DNA of 37,519 bases from Streptomyces triticirhizae. GTDB taxonomy: Bacteria > Actinomycetota > Actinomycetes > Streptomycetales > Streptomycetaceae. The notes beneath the pieces are model-generated. The model was not told the DNA's origin. It was given only the letters and a program-made list of their open reading frames with translations, and searched no databases. Positions 33,337 to 37,519 of the stretch are shown piece by piece; within the stretch, counting starts at the first letter, position 1, and every line of letters begins with the position of its first letter. The translations under genes and the position numbers were made by a program. The stretch covers positions 1 through 37,519 of the forward strand of contig NZ_RFFJ01000040.1 in NCBI RefSeq assembly GCF_003696235.1. The letters run 5' to 3'.

Positions 33337-34854
33337 TCAGCGGCCGGGAAACGTCAGGACGCTCCAGGAGACCGGCGGCAGCGTGACGCCGGCCCGCCCG
33401 TCGACCGGTCGCACCGCCGGGCCCTCGGCCGGCAGCACCCGCTCCGGGTCCCGGGCGTCGTTGACGACGTGCGGGTCGCCGTCGCCGTGCAGGACCCGCA
33501 ACCGGCCCTCGCCCAGCGAGCCTTCGAAGGCGCGCAGGTCGAGGTCGAGGGTGACCGGCCGCTCGGTGTCGCGGTTGACGGCGAAGACCGCGAGCGCCCC
33601 GGTCTCCGGGTCGTGGGTGGCGACGGCGTCCACCAGCGGCACCTCGCCGTACTTGACGGTGTCGTAGCGCGGGGCGTCGATGCCGACGTCCAGCACCTGG
33701 CCCCTGGCGTGGGCCGAGGTGAGCGCGAAGGGGTGGAAGATGGTCTGCCGCCAGGCCGGTCCCTCGCCGGGCTCGGTGCGGATCAGGCCGAGGACGTTGA
33801 CGAGTTGGGCCTGGCTGGCGGCGGTGACCCGGTCGCTGTTGCGCAGCAGCGAGATCAGCAGGCCGCCGACCACCACGGCGTCGGCGACGGTGTAGTCGTC
33901 CTCGGCGATGGGAGGGGCGGTGACCCAGTCGCTGGGCGGGCCTGAGGTGTCGAACCTGGTCTGGTACCAGACGTTCCACTCGTCGAAGGAGAGCATGATC
34001 CGCTTCTCCTTGCGCCGAACCGATCGCACATGGTCGCAGTGGGCGACCACATCGGCGATGAAGCGGTCCATGTGGACGCCGCTGGCCAGGAAGCTGCCGA
34101 GGTCGCCGTCGCGCTCCTGGTAGTAGGCGTGCAGCGATATGTAGTCGACCTGGTCGTACGCCTCGGTCAACACAGCTCGCTCCCAGGTGCCGAACGTGTC
34201 GATCTCGGGGCCGGAACTGCCACAGGCGACCAGTTCCAGAGTCGGGTCGATCATGCGCATGGCGCGGCCGGTCTCGGCCGCCAACCTGGCGTACTCCTCG
34301 GGCGTCTTGTGGCCGATCTGCCACGGGCCGTCCATCTCGTTGCCCAGGCACCACATCCGGATGTTGTGGGGCTCGGCGCTGCCGTTGGCGATCCGAGCGT
34401 CGGCGAAGTGGGTGCCGGACCGGAGGTTGGCGTACTCCAGCAGGTCACACGCCTCCTGGACGCCCCTGGTGCCCAGGTTGACGGCCATCATCGGCTCGAC
34501 GCCGGCCTTCTTCGTCCAGCGCATGAACTCGTCGAGGCCGAACTCGTTGGTCTCCACGCTGTGCCAGGCCATCTCCACACGCCGGGGCCGCTCCTCGCAC
34601 GGGCCGACGCCGTCCTCCCAGCGGTAGCCGGAGACGAAGTTGCCGCCCGGATAACGGACGGTGGAGATGCCCAGCTCACGGACCATCTCCAACACGTCCG
34701 TGCGGAAGCCGTCCTCGTCGGCACTGGGGTGGTCGGGCTGGTAGATGCCCTCGTAGACGCAGCGGCCCATGTGCTCCACGAAGGAGCCAAAGGTCCGCCG
34801 CCGCACGGGGCCCACGGTGAAGGCGGGATGCAGGGTCAGTACGGCGTTGGGCAT
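33337..34854 (-). CDS. abfA: Alpha-L-arabinofuranosidase, glycoside hydrolase family 51
   Basis: A 505-residue retaining glycosidase of usual GH51 length without signal peptide, hence cytosolic. It opens with the typical FGSFVEHMGRCVYEGIYQP and STVRYPGGNFVSGYRWEDG. The acid/base is Glu173 in WCLGNEMDGPWQ, and the nucleophile is Glu292 in LSFDEWNVWY. It removes terminal arabinofuranose from imported arabino-oligosaccharides. It lies 78 bp downstream of dgoD-like paralogue 2 on the same strand, with short actctctcgggg repeats in the gap (about 34860-34893). No arabinose isomerase or kinase is visible, so arabinose may instead be oxidised and dehydrated. Confidence 0.95.
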   Translation of the reverse strand: MPNAVLTLHPAFTVGPVRRRTFGSFVEHMGRCVYEGIYQPDHPSADEDGFRTDVLEMVRELGISTVRYPGGNFVSGYRWEDGVGPCEERPRRVEMAWHSVETNEFGLDEFMRWTKKAGVEPMMAVNLGTRGVQEACDLLEYANLRSGTHFADARIANGSAEPHNIRMWCLGNEMDGPWQIGHKTPEEYARLAAETGRAMRMIDPTLELVACGSSGPEIDTFGTWERAVLTEAYDQVDYISLHAYYQERDGDLGSFLASGVHMDRFIADVVAHCDHVRSVRRKEKRIMLSFDEWNVWYQTRFDTSGPPSDWVTAPPIAEDDYTVADAVVVGGLLISLLRNSDRVTAASQAQLVNVLGLIRTEPGEGPAWRQTIFHPFALTSAHARGQVLDVGIDAPRYDTVKYGEVPLVDAVATHDPETGALAVFAVNRDTERPVTLDLDLRAFEGSLGEGRLRVLHGDGDPHVVNDARDPERVLPAEGPAVRPVDGRAGVTLPPVSWSVLTFPGR

Positions 34855-34932
34855 GACGCTCTCTCTCAGAAACTCTCTCGGGGACTCTCTCGGGGAAGGG
34901 GGGAGGCAGAGAACGGGGGCGCCGGGGCCGGG

Positions 34933-36072
34933 TCACCACTCGGCGTGGGAGCCGTCGGCGTGGCGCCAGACCGGGGCGCGCCAGCCGTGCCGGCCGGCGA
35001 CCTCGCGCACCCGGGCCTCGTCGATCTCGATGCCGAGCCCGGGACCGGTCGGCGGCAGCATGTGCCCCTCGTGGAGGGCGAGAACGGAACGGTCCAGCAG
35101 GTAGTCCATCGGCTCGACGGTGTTGTAGTGGATGCCGGTGCTCTGCTCCTGGATGAGGAAGTTGGGCACCGCCAGGTCGATCTGGAGGCTGGCGGCCAGG
35201 GCGATCGGCCCCAGCGGGCAGTGCGGTGCCAGCGTCACGCCGTGGGTCTCGGCCGCGGCGGCGATCCTGCGGACCTCGGAGATCCCGCCGGCGTGACTGA
35301 GGTCGGGCTGGGCCACGGCGATGCCCGAGCGGAGCACCGGGTCGAAGTCCCAGCGGGAGTAGAGCCGTTCGCCGGTGGCCAGGGGGACGGAGCTGGCCGC
35401 CGCCAGCTCCGGCAGCCGGTTGGACAGCTCGGGAACGACCGGCTCCTCGACGAAGAGGGGCAGGTGCGGCTCCAGCAGCGGCAGCACCCGGCGGGCCATC
35501 GCCGGGCTGAACCTGCCGTGGAAGTCGACGGCCAGGTCGAGGTCGTCGCCGAGCGCCTCGCGCACGGTGGCGACCCGTTCGACCACCGACCGCACGCGAG
35601 CCGGGGTTTCGACGGGGCCCAGCTCGGCCGAGCCGTTCATCTTCACGGCCGTCAGCCCCATCTCGGCGCTGGCGCGGGCCTGTTCGGCCAGGTCGAAGGG
35701 GCGGTCGCCGCCGATCCAGCCGTAGACCCTGATCCGGTCGCGGACCGGGCCGCCCAGGAGTTGGTGCACCGGGACGCCGTGGGCCTTGCCGACGATGTCC
35801 CAGAGCGCCTGGTCGATGCCGGCGACGGCGCTGGAGAGGACCGGGCCGCCCCGGTAGAAGCCGCCCTTGGTGAGCACCTGCCAGTGGTCCTCGATCCGGG
35901 AGGCGTCCTGGCCGACCAAATACTCGGACAGCTCGGCGACGGCCGCCTCCACCGTCCCGGCCCGGCCCTCCACCACGGGCTCGCCCCAGCCGACCAGGCC
36001 GTCGTCGGTCTCGATCCGCAGGAACAGCCAACGCGGCGGCACCTGGAAGGTCTCGATGCGACTGATCTTCAC
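34933..36072 (-). CDS. DgoD-type sugar-acid dehydratase, paralogue 2 (enolase superfamily)
   Basis: A 379-residue paralogue of the protein at 26192-27337, starting at GTG 36072 (aaggg upstream). The longer upstream frame has no protein character. The same catalytic set is present: Asp183 and His185 in AVDFHGRF, Glu209 in FVEEPV, Glu235 in TGERLYSR, His284 in LAPHCPLGP, and the family C-terminus WRHADGSHAEW. Substrate-loop residues differ from paralogue 1 (KMNGSAELG versus KMNAAGRTR), so the preferred aldonate may differ. It is first in the minus-strand run and has a strong promoter with an operator, divergent from the second FadR-type gene. Confidence 0.88.
   Translation of the reverse strand: MKISRIETFQVPPRWLFLRIETDDGLVGWGEPVVEGRAGTVEAAVAELSEYLVGQDASRIEDHWQVLTKGGFYRGGPVLSSAVAGIDQALWDIVGKAHGVPVHQLLGGPVRDRIRVYGWIGGDRPFDLAEQARASAEMGLTAVKMNGSAELGPVETPARVRSVVERVATVREALGDDLDLAVDFHGRFSPAMARRVLPLLEPHLPLFVEEPVVPELSNRLPELAAASSVPLATGERLYSRWDFDPVLRSGIAVAQPDLSHAGGISEVRRIAAAAETHGVTLAPHCPLGPIALAASLQIDLAVPNFLIQEQSTGIHYNTVEPMDYLLDRSVLALHEGHMLPPTGPGLGIEIDEARVREVAGRHGWRAPVWRHADGSHAEW
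35793..35898 (-). repeat. 106-bp tract identical to one in the first dgoD-like gene
   Basis: Partner of 27058-27163, 8,735 bp apart in direct orientation. The pair could drive gene conversion or deletion of the intervening genes. Confidence 0.9.
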
Positions 36073-36163
36073 GGCGGCCCTTTCGGGAAACGGGGGCACA
36101 GGGAAACGGGGACACGGGAGAACGGAAGAACGGAGGAACGAGCGCGGCGAACGCGACCCAAAG

Positions 36164-36207
36164 GTGTATGACATGTTGACCCTAGGCAGGGGTGTCAGAC
36201 ACGTCAA
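36164..36207 (-). promoter_or_regulatory. dgoD-like 2 promoter with embedded FadR-type operator
   Basis: On the minus strand, TTGACG (36202-36207), 17 nt, TAGGGT (36179-36184), an excellent vegetative promoter. The spacer holds the perfect palindrome GTGTCAGACAC (36192-36202). A related copy, GTGTATGACATGTTGAC (36164-36180), follows the -10; it matches GTGTCAGACACGTCAAC (36192-36208) at 12 of 17 positions. The divergent FadR-type protein is the obvious ligand. The stretch 36100-36140 is an irregular gaacgga-type tandem repeat. Confidence 0.65.
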
Positions 36208-36336
36208 CGGGTCTGCGCGCACTTCCTCAGCCGGCCCGGTACACACGGCTTTACACCGTTTTCACGCCCGCCCCGCGCCGGTTTCCAGGCCCTTGACGTG
36301 GAACGCTCACCGCTGGGCGACCAAAAACCTGACTGA

Positions 36337-36342
36337 TAGGAT
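36337..36342 (+). promoter_or_regulatory. -10 box for leaderless FadR-type transcript
   Basis: TAGGAT lies 6 nt before the GTG at 36349, the spacing of leaderless transcripts in Streptomyces. There is no Shine-Dalgarno sequence, and no good -35 is visible. Confidence 0.55.
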
Positions 36343-36348
36343 CGCCCG

Positions 36349-37098
36349 GTGAGTGAGCCACAGACGTCCAACACCACCCCGCCCACGCTGGAAGCGGCCG
36401 TGTCCGGGATCGAGGCGATGCTCTTCGACGAGCTGGAGCCGGGCATGTTGCTGCCCTCCGAGGCGGAGTTGGCCAGCACCCTCGGCGTCAGCCGCCTCAC
36501 CGTGCGCGAGGCGCTCAAGGTGCTGGCGGCGCGTGGCCTGGTGGCCCTCAGCAAGGGCCGCAGGCCACGGGTCCTGGAGCCGGACAGCTCCGTGCTCTCC
36601 GGCCACTTCCGCGCCGCGATCCGGCGCGACCCCGGGGCGCTGCTGGAGTTCGCCGACGTGCGCGAGGCGTTGGAGATCCAGGCGGCCACGCTGGCCGCCC
36701 GGCACGCCTCGCGCTCCGCGCTCCAGGCCGCCCAGTCCGCGCTGGACGGGATGGTGGAGGCCGCCGCCGACCTGAGCGACCCCGCCAGGGTCGAGCGCTA
36801 CCACCAGTGCGATGTCGCCTTCCATGAGTCGCTCGCGCTGGCCAGCGGGAACCGCATGTTGGTCTTCATACTGGAGGGCCTGCGGGACTCGCTGCGGCAG
36901 AGCTTCGAGCGCAGCATCCAGGGCCACGCGCTGCGCGGGCGTTCCGTGGACGCCGTGCTCACCGCGCACCGGACCGTGTTGGCCCGGGTCCGCGCCCGGG
37001 ACGCGGCGGGCGCGGCCGAGGCCATGCGCGGCTGCATCAGGGACGCCCGTAGCGACCTGCGCGCCGCGCTCGACCCCCGGTCGAACTCCTCGTCCTGA
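36349..37098 (+). CDS. FadR/GntR-family regulator with FCD domain
   Basis: A 249-residue protein from GTG 36349. Winged HTH at about 20-80: LEPGMLLPSEAELASTLGVS, RLTVREALKVLAARGLVAL, SKGRRPRVLEP. The FCD domain has its Asp/His ligand positions in FADVREALEIQAATLAARH, CDVAFHESLALASGNRM and LTAHRTVLARVRARDAAGA. It is only distantly similar to the FadR-type protein at 27413-28138. It lies between the divergent dgoD-like 2 promoter and a decayed hydrolase gene, and probably represses both directions in response to a sugar acid or its keto-deoxy product. Confidence 0.9.
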   Translation: MSEPQTSNTTPPTLEAAVSGIEAMLFDELEPGMLLPSEAELASTLGVSRLTVREALKVLAARGLVALSKGRRPRVLEPDSSVLSGHFRAAIRRDPGALLEFADVREALEIQAATLAARHASRSALQAAQSALDGMVEAAADLSDPARVERYHQCDVAFHESLALASGNRMLVFILEGLRDSLRQSFERSIQGHALRGRSVDAVLTAHRTVLARVRARDAAGAAEAMRGCIRDARSDLRAALDPRSNSSS

Positions 37099-37145
37099 AC
37101 GGCGCCCCCCCAACTCCCGCACCACACGCCCGTGGAGAGATCCCC

Positions 37146-37448
37146 ATGAAACTCATACGCACCGGCCCGGCCGGCCGGGAGACGCCGGCCGTGCCACTCG
37201 ACGGGGCCCGCGCCGTGGCCGGGCACGCGATCAGCGACGACGTCTCCGAGCGGGTCCTCCCGATGGAGCGCGGCGGCCAGTGGGACAAGGACAGGAACTG
37301 CGAGACGTTCAACCCGCGGGGGGTCGGCGCCGGCTTCGACCCGCCGCGCTTCGCGCGCCCGGGGGACGAGGTCGCCGTGGCCATCTCGGGCCTGGGCGCG
37401 CAGCGCGGCCGCTTCGAGCGGGCCCCGGTGGAAGGCGACGACCGGTGA
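37146..37448 (+). pseudogene. Fumarylacetoacetase-family hydrolase reduced by internal deletion
   Basis: The 100-codon frame keeps three blocks of an FAH-family protein: the N-terminus MKLIRTGPAGRETPAVPLDG, the middle segment GHAISDDVSERVLPMERGGQ WDK...CETFNP, and the C-terminus GVGAGFDPPRFARPGDEVAV. The intact family has about 280 residues. Missing are the stretch after the N-terminal strand, which includes the metal/catalytic His-Glu region, and the large block between TFNP and GVG. The deletions are in frame, so a short peptide could still be made, but it could not be an active hydrolase. The family member expected here splits a 2,4-diketo-3-deoxy acid in non-phosphorylative sugar pathways. 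The ribosome site (ggagag) and the 4-bp overlap with the next gene are intact. Confidence 0.75.
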
Positions 37449-37519
37449 GCGGCGCGGGCGGGCCGGCCGGGCAGCGGGTCGCCGTGGTCGGCGCCGGCGC
37501 CGGGATCGGCGCGGCGACG
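37445..37519 (+). CDS. SDR oxidoreductase, N-terminal fragment at window edge
   Basis: The GTG at 37445 overlaps the preceding TGA (GTGA). The 25 visible residues include the SDR cofactor loop VAVVGAGAGIGAAT (Gly-x3-Gly-x-Gly). The gene runs off the right edge. Coupling to an FAH-family remnant suggests a 2-keto-3-deoxy acid dehydrogenase, since that pair is common in sugar-acid pathways. Confidence 0.6.
   Translation, partial: MSGAGGPAGQRVAVVGAGAGIGAAT

Noticed and set aside
1..37519. CRISPR arrays, tRNA/rRNA genes, riboswitches, phage attachment sites
   Set aside because: I looked for regularly spaced repeats, cloverleaf ends with CCA-type context and conserved leader structures and saw none; the short tandem repeats found have no spacers.

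Overview
The DNA is very G+C-rich and shows the strong third-position GC bias of an actinomycete. The leaderless starts, TAGRRT-type -10 boxes, lipoprotein and Tat signals, and a sugar ABC importer without its own ATPase all point to Streptomyces or a close relative. The species cannot be named from the window. I see no rRNA, tRNA, CRISPR array or intact mobile element.

Layout. (1) 1-2.4 kb: the end of a YeeE/YedE transporter faces a coupled pair encoding a lipoprotein and a secreted protein of unknown function. (2) 2.5-4.8 kb: a graveyard of broken minus-strand genes. It holds a DUF2264 glycosidase-like gene with its middle deleted, joined to a methyltransferase that has lost its N-terminus, and preceded by a frameshifted remnant. 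(3) 5.0-10.4 kb: an unusual regulator, in which an IS630-transposase-like half is fused to a complete ROK repressor, followed by a GH38 alpha-mannosidase. (4) 10.5-13.1 kb: a divergent MarR/SDR pair and an APH-type kinase. (5) 13.2-21.9 kb: a second ROK repressor and a ManD-type sugar-acid dehydratase on the minus strand; then, on the plus strand, a sugar ABC importer (binding protein and two permeases), an extended SDR sugar dehydrogenase/epimerase and a Tat-exported GH99-like enzyme. (6) 22.2-24.5 kb: a lipoprotein and a divergent SDR/TetR pair with two matching palindromic operators.

(7) 24.5-36.1 kb: nine minus-strand genes: DgoD-type dehydratase 2, GH51 arabinofuranosidase, a Tat-exported probable alpha/alpha-barrel enzyme, an APH-fold kinase, an enolase-like protein, a FadR-type regulator, DgoD-type dehydratase 1, KDPG aldolase and KDG kinase. 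(8) 36.3-37.5 kb: a divergent FadR-type regulator, a fumarylacetoacetase-family gene reduced by internal deletion, and the start of an SDR.

How it fits together (inference): secreted and cytosolic glycosidases (GH99-like, GH38, GH51) release mannose- and arabinose-containing sugars. The ABC importer takes them up. Sugar acids are dehydrated by ManD- and DgoD-type enzymes to 2-keto-3-deoxy acids, which KdgK and Eda convert to pyruvate and glyceraldehyde 3-phosphate. ROK and FadR-type repressors control the modules. Several neighbouring genes are visibly decayed, so the locus seems to be remodelling. The most unusual items are the transposase-ROK fusion, the enolase-like protein that lacks a catalytic His and sits in a coupled trio with a kinase, and a 106-bp perfect repeat shared by the two dgoD-like genes.
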